Origin: an uncultured Butyrivibrio sp.
GTDB taxonomy: Bacteria > Bacillota > Clostridia > Lachnospirales > Lachnospiraceae
NCBI GenBank assembly: GCA_910577605.1
Contig: CAJTON010000002.1
Location: 36,619-67,677, forward strand
Direction of reading: 5' to 3'
Length of the DNA: 31,059 bases
Positions 1 to 8,798 of this stretch are shown here, one piece after another. Under the pieces are notes generated by a model that did not search any database, had not been told where the DNA came from, and was given only the letters and a program-made list of their open reading frames with translations. The position numbers and the translations under genes were made by a program. Numbering within the stretch: the stretch's first letter is position 1; every line of letters starts with the position of its first letter.

Positions 1-1773
1 AAAAGTTTCGGCTTCTGTGCTGTTGTTCTCGACAATAAGAATCTCGTAATTGCCATAACTCTGCTTTCCTATAAGCGAATTAAGGCACTTGTCAAGATCG
101 TCCGTGTGGTCCTTGTTCGGAATGATAACCGACACCAAAGGTTCCTCGTCTATATCATACTCCGTAGAATAATATCCCGGAAGGCTTGTATGGCTGACCT
201 TAGCTTTGATCCCCAGTCTTTTATAATGTCCCTCAAGCGCCCTTACTCCGGCGGCGCTCGCGTAGCTTTTACTGTCAAGGCTCATCGCCGTGGAATTTTC
301 GTGGCATCTCCAGCTGTAAAGCACTTTGGGAATGTGTACTATCCCCCGCGCCTTCTCGGTGCAGCGCAGTATCATATCGTAATCCTGCGCGCCGTCGCAC
401 CTGCCGTCAAATTCTCCGACCCTGCCGCTCAGTTCCTTTGAAAAAACAAAAAGATGCGTTATATAATTGCAGCTCCTTAACAGATACGGATTAAAATCAG
501 GTTTAAAATGAGGATCGAATCTCTTTCCCGTTTCCGTGTCAAGCTTGTCCTCGTCCGTATAAACAATGTCGGGACCGCCCTCGTCGTTTATCGCCTTCGC
601 GCATTCAAAAAGCGCGTTGGGTCTTAACACATCGTCGTGATCGACCAGTACGATATAATCTCCGTCCGCAAGCGCGAGAGCCTTATTCGTGTTGCCCGAA
701 ATTCCCGTATTTTCGGAAAGTTCCTTGTATTTTATCCTGCTGTCGCCGCCGAAGACCTTTCTTACGCATTCCTGCATAAAAAAGCCCTCTCCGCCCCCGT
801 CCGCAAGACAAAGCTCCCAGTTTGAATAGGTCTGGCTCTTTACCGATTCAAGCATAGCCGTAAAAAAGCTTTTATCCGGTCTGTATACCGGAACGATTAT
901 CGAAAATAACGGCTCCCTCTCAAAATGCGTATTTCTCTGCCTGCTAAGCTCGGCTTTCTTGGGATCGCGCTTTCTGATCCATGCGTCGTAATCAACAGTT
1001 TTATAATTTTCGGCGGGCTTTTTACCCGTAAGCTTGTCCTTAACCCTCGAAAACGCCGCAGAAAGCCCCTTCTGACGGCAGTATTCAAAGCCTAACGCAA
1101 TTTTGCGCCATATTCCGTACTGCTTATGGCGCACCTCCCTGTCGAGACGAACGTTCTTTACGGTCGTGCGCTCGCCCGTCCTCATTATCACGCGCGCCGC
1201 CTTAGGACAATCTTTTTTCGGCAGCTCTATTACAAAGCCCGCCTCCCCGTTAAAGCCGTCCTCCTGATAATAATCGGCGACGTCCGCTCTGAACGCGCGT
1301 CTTATATTGAAATTTCGCGCCCCCTCAAGCTTTATTTCAACGGGCAGCCTGTCCGCGCACCAGCCGGTTATAAGCACCTTATCGTTCTCGTACCTTACCT
1401 CGTCAACGCTTCCGCTTATAGAAAGGAGCTGCCTTCTGAAGCTTTTTCCGTCCGCAGTAAAAACCGCCTCACAGCCGCCGTATGCCTCGTCAAACTTAAT
1501 CTTTATCCTGGCTTTTCTAAAATCGTCGGGAACCTTCAGCATCAGCAGATATTCGCAGTTAAAATATGTGTTTTTATCCCTGTAGCATATCATGGAACGT
1601 CTGTTGTTTACGGGCACCGCCGCAACATCCGCCGCTTTCCCGTCTATTTCGGCTCTTATTTTCGCGCTGTCCATATAAAGTCTGCCCGTTCCCGCATGAA
1701 CGACCAGCGTGTTCCCGTCGTCAAGCCTTGCCCTGTAACCGGCAAAATATATCAAGTCCTTTGCTTTTGCCAT
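1..1773 (-). CDS. Large two-domain GT2 glycosyltransferase, 3' end missing
   Basis: The reading frame starts at the ATG at 1771-1773 and stays open to base 1, giving 591 residues without a stop, so the C-terminus lies outside the window. Residues 1 to about 285 form a beta-rich N-terminal region with a GWCAD element and no recognised catalytic motif. A first GT-A domain begins near residue 289 (SIIVPVY), has a VDHDD metal-binding motif near 378, a GAQDYD element, and ends near 540. A second GT-A domain begins near 546 (VSVIIPNKDH) and is cut off. Family knowledge: GT2 enzymes transfer sugars from nucleotide donors at the cytoplasmic face. It is last in the rhamnose and exporter gene series, 10 bases after the preceding gene, so it probably elongates the exported glycan. 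The donor sugar cannot be read from the sequence. Confidence 0.9.
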   Translation of the reverse strand, partial: MAKAKDLIYFAGYRARLDDGNTLVVHAGTGRLYMDSAKIRAEIDGKAADVAAVPVNNRRSMICYRDKNTYFNCEYLLMLKVPDDFRKARIKIKFDEAYGGCEAVFTADGKSFRRQLLSISGSVDEVRYENDKVLITGWCADRLPVEIKLEGARNFNIRRAFRADVADYYQEDGFNGEAGFVIELPKKDCPKAARVIMRTGERTTVKNVRLDREVRHKQYGIWRKIALGFEYCRQKGLSAAFSRVKDKLTGKKPAENYKTVDYDAWIRKRDPKKAELSRQRNTHFEREPLFSIIVPVYRPDKSFFTAMLESVKSQTYSNWELCLADGGGEGFFMQECVRKVFGGDSRIKYKELSENTGISGNTNKALALADGDYIVLVDHDDVLRPNALFECAKAINDEGGPDIVYTDEDKLDTETGKRFDPHFKPDFNPYLLRSCNYITHLFVFSKELSGRVGEFDGRCDGAQDYDMILRCTEKARGIVHIPKVLYSWRCHENSTAMSLDSKSYASAAGVRALEGHYKRLGIKAKVSHTSLPGYYSTEYDIDEEPLVSVIIPNKDHTDDLDKCLNSLIGKQSYGNYEILIVENNSTEAETF

Positions 1774-1783
1774 AGCGCAGTTC

Positions 1784-2353
1784 CTACTTTCTGAATATTT
1801 TAACAAGCACCATCACGAATATGACCAAATACGCCCCGAGAAAAACCGATATTATCATGGTCTGCAGATCCCAAACCCGGTACGAATAGCATACTGCCGG
1901 AGTGTCCGAGCCGTCGGGAAGCACCGAGACCGCAGCCGCCTCCGCTTCGGAATTGCCGCAGGATATCACGAGCCTGTACCGTTTTCCGGAGCTTTCTTTG
2001 ACTGTATCCGTCTTGAGAAGCGTGAATTTTCCGCTTTTGAATCTGGAAAGCTTGAGACTTCCAGACGACACCTCGCCCTCTTTTCCGCATTCCACAAGGG
2101 AATACTCTATAGTTCCGGTATCCTTGCCCGAATCGGAAAGTATAAGCTTTATCCCGGTCATATTGTCGTCGCCGCAGTCAAATTCATATGAGAAATCATG
2201 TCCCGAATATATACGGGCGGACGGTACCATCGCGCTTCTTGTATATGAAGTATCATAAAGCGCGGCGTCCCTTTTTACATAAGCGTAAAAATATGAGCCG
2301 GCAACGATCAGCAATAATGCGATTATAAGTCGTATAACGGTTTTTCTGTTCAT
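1784..2353 (-). CDS. Unknown bitopic membrane protein of the polysaccharide locus
   Basis: I do not recognise a family. The 189-residue product has a hydrophobic helix at about 7-26 and a second at about 167-187, followed by a short basic tail (KIFRK). The intervening 140 residues are polar and rich in Ser, Gly and predicted beta strands, and probably form an extracytoplasmic domain held by two helices. It sits between the exporter ATPase (17-base gap) and the large GT2 enzyme (10-base gap), so co-transcription is likely. Location suggests a role in export, modification or anchoring of the glycan, but this is inference only. No catalytic motif is visible. It has the size and topology of an accessory subunit rather than an enzyme. 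Confidence 0.8.
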   Translation of the reverse strand: MNRKTVIRLIIALLLIVAGSYFYAYVKRDAALYDTSYTRSAMVPSARIYSGHDFSYEFDCGDDNMTGIKLILSDSGKDTGTIEYSLVECGKEGEVSSGSLKLSRFKSGKFTLLKTDTVKESSGKRYRLVISCGNSEAEAAAVSVLPDGSDTPAVCYSYRVWDLQTMIISVFLGAYLVIFVMVLVKIFRK

Positions 2354-2370
2354 CTCTGACCTTTCTGCAA

Positions 2371-3111
2371 TCAGCGCGACTGTCTGTATATCTTACATAT
2401 TTCTCCGGCTTCGCCCTGCATTTTTACACGCCCCGATTCAAGCCAAACCACCTTATTGCATATGTCCTCAACCTGCTCGATGCTGTGCGACACGAAAAGG
2501 ACCGTGGTTTTTTTGTCCATCATCCTGTGTATTCTGTCCTGACATTTCTGCTGGAATTTAAAATCGCCTACGGAAAGCACCTCGTCAACGATAAGTATAT
2601 CCGCCTCGCCTGCCGTCGCGATGGAAAAAGCAAGCCTTGAAAGCATTCCCGACGAATAATTTTTAACCGGAACGTCCATAAAATCCCTCAGCTCCGAAAA
2701 TTCCACTATCTCTTCAAAAAGCCCGTTCATTACCTGTCTTGAATGACCGAGAAGGGCGCCGTTGAGATATATATTTTCACGTCCGGTCAGATCAAAATCG
2801 AAGCCCGCTCCAAGCTCGATAAGCGGCGCCACGTCACCATCGACACGCGCACTCCCCTTTGTTGGTTTAAGAACTCCCGCGATAACCTTCAGGAGCGTGC
2901 TTTTGCCGCTGCCGTTAAGCCCGATAAGACCGACCGAATCCCCCCTGTTAACGTCAAAGCTCACATCGTTTAACGCCCAGAACTCGTCATACTGGAGCTT
3001 CCCTTTGACCGCGCGTATTATATATTCCTTAAGACTGTCAACCTTTTCCCTCGCAAGATTGAAGCGCATGGAAACGTCGTTTACCGATATGATCGTATCA
3101 TTTTTGTCCAT
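2371..3111 (-). CDS. Polysaccharide ABC exporter, ATP-binding subunit (Wzt/TagH type)
   Basis: This 246-residue ATPase powers export of a lipid-linked polysaccharide through the membrane partner encoded just upstream. Walker A is GLNGSGKS near residue 64, the signature is YSSGM (SSGM in place of LSGGQ, as in the Wzt/TagH/KpsT group), Walker B is ILIVDE followed by the D-loop SVGD, and the switch histidine is in FVSHS. The protein ends soon after the nucleotide-binding domain. It therefore lacks the C-terminal carbohydrate-binding module of Wzt proteins that recognise a capped O-antigen end, and resembles the short type. It starts 12 bases after the permease stop. Export of a teichoic-acid-like polymer instead of a rhamnan cannot be excluded, but the rml genes favour a rhamnose glycan. 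Confidence 0.95.
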   Translation of the reverse strand: MDKNDTIISVNDVSMRFNLAREKVDSLKEYIIRAVKGKLQYDEFWALNDVSFDVNRGDSVGLIGLNGSGKSTLLKVIAGVLKPTKGSARVDGDVAPLIELGAGFDFDLTGRENIYLNGALLGHSRQVMNGLFEEIVEFSELRDFMDVPVKNYSSGMLSRLAFSIATAGEADILIVDEVLSVGDFKFQQKCQDRIHRMMDKKTTVLFVSHSIEQVEDICNKVVWLESGRVKMQGEAGEICKIYRQSR

Positions 3112-3123
3112 CGTCCCAATCTC

Positions 3124-3900
3124 CTACACATAAAGAATAAAATTATCCTGATTTTTGTAAAAAACACGGCATCCTAGCAGTATTACAATAATACTCGGCA
3201 CGACCGTCATCAGCGTCGTAAGCAGGTCCGGCATCGTTCCGTATATTACAAAGCCCCTGAACATCTCAAGTATGCTTGTAAGCGGATTGATCAGAACTAC
3301 GCGCCTGACCCAGTCAGGCAGCTCCGAAAGCGGATATATGACCGGAGTAAGGTACATAAGGGCAGTCGTCAGCACAGAATAAAGATGCACGATATCCCTG
3401 AACTTGACGGCTATCGTCGCAAGTATCATTCCCACTCCGAAGGTGAACATAATAAGCGATAAAACCGGAAAAACGGAAAGCAGCACAGTATAGTGAAGCT
3501 GCGCGCGCGTACAGAACATGACTATGATAAGCGCCGAAAGCGACGCCATAAGATTTATCGCGCTCGACACCGTTCTTGAAAGAACAAACATATATTTAGG
3601 CACATATACTTTCTTTATCAGCGGCGCATTGTCAAGTATCGCGCTCATCGCCATGGTCGTTGATGTAGAAAAAAAAGTAAAGACAACCTGTCCGCTGAGC
3701 AGATACAGCGGATAATTGTCAACCTCAAACCTGAATATCCTTGAAAATACTACGGACAGCACAACCATCATGAGAAGAGGGTTTAAGAGCGTCCACAAAA
3801 CTCCAAGCACAGACCTTCTGTATTTGGTTTTAACGTCCCTTATAACAAGCTCATTTAAAAGCGGCCTGTACTTATTAAAATTGGCAAGCATTTTTTTCAT
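3124..3900 (-). CDS. Polysaccharide ABC exporter, permease subunit (Wzm/TagG type)
   Basis: The 258-residue product is an ABC-2 type membrane protein with about six hydrophobic segments. The N-terminus carries the amphipathic stretch typical of this group (RDVKTKYRRSVLG) followed by LWTLLNPLLM, which leads into the first membrane helix. It forms the channel for the undecaprenyl-linked glycan together with the ATPase encoded next. Its ATG overlaps the rmlC stop in an ATGA arrangement (3897-3900), so translation is probably coupled to rmlC. This ties dTDP-rhamnose synthesis to export in one transcript. Confidence 0.95.
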   Translation of the reverse strand: MKKMLANFNKYRPLLNELVIRDVKTKYRRSVLGVLWTLLNPLLMMVVLSVVFSRIFRFEVDNYPLYLLSGQVVFTFFSTSTTMAMSAILDNAPLIKKVYVPKYMFVLSRTVSSAINLMASLSALIIVMFCTRAQLHYTVLLSVFPVLSLIMFTFGVGMILATIAVKFRDIVHLYSVLTTALMYLTPVIYPLSELPDWVRRVVLINPLTSILEMFRGFVIYGTMPDLLTTLMTVVPSIIVILLGCRVFYKNQDNFILYV

Positions 3901-4460
3901 TGCTTATTGACCTTTTTGTAATCCTTTATTCCGGGCCAGTTTCTGTCCCTCTCGATAATTTTAAGCTCCATATCCTTTGGTATGGGCCAGTCTATTCCTA
4001 TGTCCGGATCGTTCCATACGATTCCGCCCTCATCGCCCGGATGATAAAATTCGGTGCATTTATAGGCGAACTCAGCGTAATCGGAAAGCACGACAAAACC
4101 GTGAGCAAATCCCTTCGGCACATAAAGCTGCTTTTTGTTTTCCTCGGAAAGAATAAGTCCGAACCATTTTCCGTAGGTCACGGAACCCTCGCGCAGATCC
4201 ACGGCAACGTCAAAGACCTCGCCCCTTATGACCCTGACAAGCTTCGCCTGAGGATAATTTTTCTGAAAATGAAGTCCTCTTAAAACTCCTTTTGACGAGG
4301 AAGACTGATTATCCTGCACGAACTGCTCCGTTATTCCGGCGGCGGAATAATCGTTGTAATTGTAGGATTCGTAAAAATATCCTCTCTCGTCTTTAAAAAC
4401 CTTAGGCTCTATAACTTTAAGCCCCTCTATTTCACAAGTCGTAACACTTATCTGTCCCAT
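3897..4460 (-). CDS. rmlC: dTDP-4-dehydrorhamnose 3,5-epimerase
   Basis: Third step of dTDP-L-rhamnose synthesis: epimerisation of dTDP-4-keto-6-deoxyglucose at C3 and C5. The cupin-type sequence has the family marks FKDERGYFYES, the catalytic-histidine region LRGLHFQ, VRVIRGEVFDVAVDLR, and YVPKGFAHGF. I place the start at the ATG at 4458-4460, preceded by GAGAGG at a 9-base spacing, giving 187 residues, which is the normal length. An upstream in-frame TTG at 4503-4505 would add 15 residues, overlap the end of rmlA and has no ribosome binding site. The gene follows rmlA by 28 bases and overlaps the exporter permease by 4 bases. Confidence 0.97.
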   Translation of the reverse strand: MGQISVTTCEIEGLKVIEPKVFKDERGYFYESYNYNDYSAAGITEQFVQDNQSSSSKGVLRGLHFQKNYPQAKLVRVIRGEVFDVAVDLREGSVTYGKWFGLILSEENKKQLYVPKGFAHGFVVLSDYAEFAYKCTEFYHPGDEGGIVWNDPDIGIDWPIPKDMELKIIERDRNWPGIKDYKKVNKQ

Positions 4461-4488
4461 TCTGTCCACACCTCTCGATTTATATTCA

Positions 4489-5358
4489 TCATAATCCGTT
4501 CGCAACGTCGATAAGATATTTTCCGTATTCAGTTTTTAAAAGCGGCTGAGCAAGATTCACAAGCTGTTCCCTGCTTATAAAACCTCTCTTAAACGCGATC
4601 TCCTCTATGCAGGATATGTAGAGTCCCTGTCTTTTCTGGAACGCCGCCACAAAATCCGCCGCGTCCAGAAGCGCGTCGTGATTGCCCGTGTCGAGCCACG
4701 CGAAGCCTCTGCCAAGCGTCTCCACATAAAGGTCCCCGCGGCGAAGATACTCGTTGTTCACGCTGGTGATCTCGATCTCCCCGCGCTTTGAAGGTTTTAC
4801 GTTCTTGGCTATCTCCACGACGCTGTTATCGTAAAAATAAAGTCCCGGAACCGCGTAGTTGGATTTGGGCATGGCGGGCTTCTCCTCTATGGAGATCGCC
4901 TTGCCGTCCGCGTCAAACTCCACAACCCCGTACTCGGTGGGATCTTTTACATAATATCCGAAAATAGTGGCTCCACTTTCCCTCGACGCCGCGTTCAGCA
5001 GCACCCTTGAAAAACTCTGCCCGTAAAAGATATTGTCTCCCAGCACAAGCGCCACCCTGTCGTTACCGATAAACTTCTCGCCGACAATAAAAGCGTCCGC
5101 AAGTCCTCTCGGAACCTCCTGTATCTCATATGAAAAATTCATGCCAAGCTGCGAGCCGTCGCCAAGAAGCTCCTGAAATACGGGAAGATCCCTTCTTGTC
5201 GATATGATAAGCACATCCCTTATCCCCGCAAGCATAAGCGTGGAAAGGGGATAGTAGATCATCGGTTTATCGTATACGGGCATTATCTGCTTTGATATTG
5301 CCTTCGTCAGAGGATAAAGTCTTGTGCCGGAGCCTCCGGCAAGAATAATACCTTTCAT
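4489..5358 (-). CDS. rmlA: Glucose-1-phosphate thymidylyltransferase
   Basis: First step of dTDP-rhamnose synthesis: glucose-1-phosphate plus dTTP gives dTDP-glucose. The 289-residue length is typical. The N-terminal nucleotide-binding signature GGSGTRLYPLT is at about 8-18, followed by KQIMPVYDKPM. VLGDNIFYG carries the metal-binding Asp, and EEKPAMPKS, the family's EIxSVN-like element (EITSVNNEY) and WLDTGNHDALLDA are all present. It lies 13 bases downstream of the large membrane protein and 28 bases upstream of rmlC. The short paralogue type (RmlA, not UDP-glucose GalU) is indicated by length and motifs. Confidence 0.97.
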   Translation of the reverse strand: MKGIILAGGSGTRLYPLTKAISKQIMPVYDKPMIYYPLSTLMLAGIRDVLIISTRRDLPVFQELLGDGSQLGMNFSYEIQEVPRGLADAFIVGEKFIGNDRVALVLGDNIFYGQSFSRVLLNAASRESGATIFGYYVKDPTEYGVVEFDADGKAISIEEKPAMPKSNYAVPGLYFYDNSVVEIAKNVKPSKRGEIEITSVNNEYLRRGDLYVETLGRGFAWLDTGNHDALLDAADFVAAFQKRQGLYISCIEEIAFKRGFISREQLVNLAQPLLKTEYGKYLIDVANGL

Positions 5359-5371
5359 ATAAATCTCCTTC

Positions 5372-7570
5372 TTACTGTAATCTGTAAATATAGTATTCGC
5401 CGCTGTCGTTCAGACGGACAAGCTTCGTATTTTCCGTTTCCATTCCGTCAAGACTGCGCCTCGAAGTTATGTAATCAACTCCGATTTTTTTGGCGTCGTC
5501 AAGCGTAAGATACACTATAAATCTGTCGTCGGCTCCGCCCGATTCAAATCTCGCCTCACCCTCGGCTACGATTACCGAAGTAATATGCGCGTACCTGTTG
5601 TAAATTTCATTATAGCGTCCGTCCGGGTCGAGTATTCCAAGCGTCTCCATATCAGGATATACGGCTGTAGCGTTAAACGTTGTGCGTCCGCAAAGAAGCG
5701 GTAGATTGCTTGACGGGAGGAATTCGCTGTCAACCAGCCATAACCTGCTGTCGTACGAACCGTCGCCGCTGTTCTCGGCGCTTTCTCCTATTTCATTGAT
5801 CTCTCTGACCCACGGAACATTTTCCACCGCGTCCACACCCCTTCTCAAAGGGTTGACAGCCGCGCCTCCCATGAACGCCACCACGAGCACAAGCGCTCCA
5901 AAGAGCGGACGGGCTTTTTTATGGCCCCCGCGAAGCACAAGATAAAAGAGCGCCGCGAAAATAATTACAGACGCCGCAAGCAAAGCGAGCTTCGGCAAAG
6001 TCTGTTCCTTATAAAAGCTTCCGCTAAATATGAAGTTTGACGCTGCGGGAACAAGCACGCACGCTCCTGCTGCAGCCGCGCACGCTCCGCGTCCGAGCGG
6101 TTTTGTCATAAGCGCCATTCCCCTTATCAAAAGCATTATATTGCAGAAACCGAAAATTATGACAGTCCTGCCCGCCGGAGAGTTATACATAAACGTTATT
6201 TTGGCAAGAAAAGACGGAAATCCAACGGCGCACCATACGCCAAGAAAAGCGCTCAGAACCGTAAGTATTATGAGCAGTTTGTCTTTTACCCTGTCCCTTA
6301 TAAACACGACAAAAGCCGGCACATAGCATAGAGGGAAAAGGTCGATGAATCTTGAATTCTCGCACACATTATTTCCCGTTCCGGGAACATACCCGGTAAT
6401 CGTCATCCAGATATTATTTATATATTCGTTGATATGCGCAAAGCAGCCGCCGCCCGTCTCAAACCGCTCGCCCGGATATACCGTCTGTGAGATCGCGTTT
6501 ACTGTCTCCGCAGATTTGCTCATAATATACAAAATAAGCGCCGCAACTCCCGCGCAGCCCGTCGCGATAACCGCCGCGTCCTTTATCCCGAAGTGAAAAT
6601 TTTTTCTGTTCTCAAGTATCACATACAATATGAATCCAAGCAGCACAAATACAAGCGGGACCTGCCACGCCGGATACAGAACCATAATAAAACAGCCCGC
6701 GCACATAAGTATCCCCAAAGTATAAGGAATCCTTTTTGCCCAGGATTTTTCTTTGGCGTATCTGTCAAAAAGTACAATGGACAGCATGGAATATATGAGC
6801 AGCTCTGTCAGCGCCGTCGTAAACCACCATTGAAGCGCGGGGGCAAAGCAGACAAGAAGCATAAAAACAGCTGAAAGCCCCTTACGTTTATTTGTAAGAA
6901 GCATCCCGAACTCAAAACTGACAAGAGCAAGAACTGCCAGACGGCCGAACCAATAAAAAGACATGGCGTTCGCAACCGGAAGAAACAGATATCCGAGCTG
7001 GAACGGTCTGAATATCATTGCTATGTCGTAAACGGGCTGTCTGAAGCCCATAAAGTAATCTGTGAGCGTCCCTCTTATAGTATCGCTGAAATACGCGTAC
7101 GAATTGCCGCTGTTGTAAGCCTGAGCGAGCAGCGTAGGCGTCCCTACCGCCCATTCATCGGAGCGAATAGGTCTTGAAGTCCCAAGTAGCAGTCCCGAAT
7201 CCTTAACTCCGAAGCTTTCGCACCACATCCCTATGGACGAGCCGGATAATCCGGCGGCGACGCATATTACAAAAAGCGCGGCTGCTATCGGATATCTGTA
7301 TTTATATACGAATTCCGATATTTCCGGTCTGACCGAAACGAGCCATCCCGCCGCTCCCGCAAGCAGCGCGAAAACATATGTCTGCCACGAGCCTAAAACT
7401 GCCGATGCCGCCCTGCGGACAAAAGCGGTATTAAAGCCCGCCTCCTGACCGCCGCTAAAAAGCAGTCCGTCTATTCCGCCGATCATATACAGCCTGAATA
7501 CGCACGCCAGCACTATCGAGACTGACACGATTCCCGCTATACGGGCCTTGGATATTTTTAATGGTTTCAT
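5372..7570 (-). CDS. Large polytopic membrane protein, GT-C-like, RSDEW motif
   Basis: The 732-residue protein has roughly a dozen or more hydrophobic segments up to about residue 565, then a soluble C-terminal region of about 165 residues (from VDAVENVPW to the end). After the third helix, an extracytoplasmic loop near residues 133-142 carries RPIRSDEW. Acidic residues in an early external loop are the hallmark of GT-C membrane glycosyltransferases, which use polyprenyl-phosphate sugars outside the membrane. I therefore infer a GT-C-like enzyme or a YfhO-like modifier that decorates the glycan. I cannot name the family with certainty; the RSDEW element recalls uncharacterised membrane families seen in surface polysaccharide loci. 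It sits between rmlB (20-base gap) and rmlA (13-base gap), so it is embedded in the rhamnose operon. Confidence 0.85.
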   Translation of the reverse strand: MKPLKISKARIAGIVSVSIVLACVFRLYMIGGIDGLLFSGGQEAGFNTAFVRRAASAVLGSWQTYVFALLAGAAGWLVSVRPEISEFVYKYRYPIAAALFVICVAAGLSGSSIGMWCESFGVKDSGLLLGTSRPIRSDEWAVGTPTLLAQAYNSGNSYAYFSDTIRGTLTDYFMGFRQPVYDIAMIFRPFQLGYLFLPVANAMSFYWFGRLAVLALVSFEFGMLLTNKRKGLSAVFMLLVCFAPALQWWFTTALTELLIYSMLSIVLFDRYAKEKSWAKRIPYTLGILMCAGCFIMVLYPAWQVPLVFVLLGFILYVILENRKNFHFGIKDAAVIATGCAGVAALILYIMSKSAETVNAISQTVYPGERFETGGGCFAHINEYINNIWMTITGYVPGTGNNVCENSRFIDLFPLCYVPAFVVFIRDRVKDKLLIILTVLSAFLGVWCAVGFPSFLAKITFMYNSPAGRTVIIFGFCNIMLLIRGMALMTKPLGRGACAAAAGACVLVPAASNFIFSGSFYKEQTLPKLALLAASVIIFAALFYLVLRGGHKKARPLFGALVLVVAFMGGAAVNPLRRGVDAVENVPWVREINEIGESAENSGDGSYDSRLWLVDSEFLPSSNLPLLCGRTTFNATAVYPDMETLGILDPDGRYNEIYNRYAHITSVIVAEGEARFESGGADDRFIVYLTLDDAKKIGVDYITSRRSLDGMETENTKLVRLNDSGEYYIYRLQ

Positions 7571-7590
7571 ATCAATATTCCCGTCTGAAC

Positions 7591-8670
7591 TTACTTGTAC
7601 ATTTCATTGTAATACTTCTGATAGTCTCCGCTTGTCACATTGCGCATCCAGTCCTCATGCTCAAAATACCACTTGATAGTGAGCTTTATTCCGTCCTTGA
7701 ACATCGTTTCGGGATACCAGCCGATGTCGTTCTTTATCTTGTCCGGCGCTATCGCGTACCTTCTGTCATGTCCCTTGCGGTCTTCAACGTAGCTTATAAG
7801 ATCCTCGTTTATCGCCGCTTTTCTGGGATCGCTGTCCGGAAGCATTTCGGTAAGCGTCTCAAGAATAGTCTTTATTATTTCAATATTCTGTTTCTCGTTA
7901 TGACCGCCTATATTATATCTCTCTCCGAGAACCCCGTTTTCCTGCACCATATCGATCGCTTTCGCATGGTCGTCCACATAAAGCCAGTCGCGGACATTCT
8001 TTCCATCTCCGTAAACAGGCAGCTTTTTACCGTTTAACGCGTTATTGATAATAAGCGGAATCAGCTTTTCGGGGAACTGGTAAGGTCCGTAGTTATTACT
8101 GCAGTTTGTGATGTTAGCCGGGAAATGATATGTGTCAATATAAGCTTTCACAAGCATATCCGAGGATGCCTTGCTCGCGGAATACGGGCTGTGAGGATCT
8201 ATCGGGCTTGTCTCATAAAAAAAGGCGTTGTCGTCGTCGGGAAGAGATCCGTACACTTCGTCCGTCGAAACATGAAGAAATTTCTTATCCGCCTTATATG
8301 TCCCGTCAGGAAGCTCCCACGCTTTTTTGGCAGCGTTGAGCATCACGGCTGTTCCGAGAACATTGGTCTGGACAAATATCTCCGGATTGCGGATACTTCT
8401 GTCAACATGGCTTTCCGCCGCGAAGTGAACCACCCTGTCGACATCGTTTTCGGCAAAGATCCTGTCTATTGCCTCACTGTCGCATATATCCGCCTTCACA
8501 AACGCGTAATTCTCCCTGTTCTCAATGTCCTTGAGATTCTCAAGGTTACCCGCATAGGTAAGACAGTCCACGTTTATTATCCTGATCGCTCCGTCATACT
8601 TGCGGAACATATAATGTATATAGTTTGAACCGATAAAGCCGGCTCCTCCTGTCACAAGATAAGTTCTCAA
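7591..8670 (-). CDS. rmlB: dTDP-glucose 4,6-dehydratase
   Basis: Second step of dTDP-rhamnose synthesis: NAD-dependent dehydration of dTDP-glucose. The extended SDR protein starts with the Rossmann motif GGAGFIGSNY, has the catalytic STDEVYG element, YSASKASSD (YxxxK), and ends with an IKWYF region typical of RmlB. The start is chosen at the TTG at 8668-8670, because GGAGG lies 8 bases upstream (8679-8683) and translation then begins at MRTYLVTGG, giving 359 residues. An in-frame ATG at 8737-8739 would add 23 non-conserved residues and has no ribosome binding site. A terminator (8759-8782) precedes the gene, so it probably heads the second half of the polysaccharide locus; its promoter is weak or non-canonical. 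Confidence 0.97.
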   Translation of the reverse strand: MRTYLVTGGAGFIGSNYIHYMFRKYDGAIRIINVDCLTYAGNLENLKDIENRENYAFVKADICDSEAIDRIFAENDVDRVVHFAAESHVDRSIRNPEIFVQTNVLGTAVMLNAAKKAWELPDGTYKADKKFLHVSTDEVYGSLPDDDNAFFYETSPIDPHSPYSASKASSDMLVKAYIDTYHFPANITNCSNNYGPYQFPEKLIPLIINNALNGKKLPVYGDGKNVRDWLYVDDHAKAIDMVQENGVLGERYNIGGHNEKQNIEIIKTILETLTEMLPDSDPRKAAINEDLISYVEDRKGHDRRYAIAPDKIKNDIGWYPETMFKDGIKLTIKWYFEHEDWMRNVTSGDYQKYYNEMYK

Positions 8671-8758
8671 AACGATTTCCTCCCAAAAATAGTTATATAT
8701 TTTACCATATACGCGACGAGCCGAGCATACCAAAGGCATATTCGGCGAACGCAGAATG

Positions 8759-8782
8759 AAAATAAGCGCTTACGCTTATTTT
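8759..8782 (-). terminator. Intrinsic terminator after rmlD
   Basis: A perfect 10-base stem (arms 8759-8768 and 8773-8782) with a 4-base loop lies 16 bases beyond the rmlD stop. Read on minus, the second arm ends in TTTT. The stem is A/T-rich at its base, so it may terminate on both strands or only partly. It divides the sugar-transferase/LCP/rmlD unit from the rmlB unit. Confidence 0.75.
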
Positions 8783-8798
8783 ACCACAAATTTACCAT

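Noticed and set aside
8671..8758. Possible promoter TTGGTA with TATGGT or TATATG before rmlB
   Set aside because: A promoter is expected here because a terminator precedes it, but each box matches only about 4 of 6 positions, so I do not list it as a feature.
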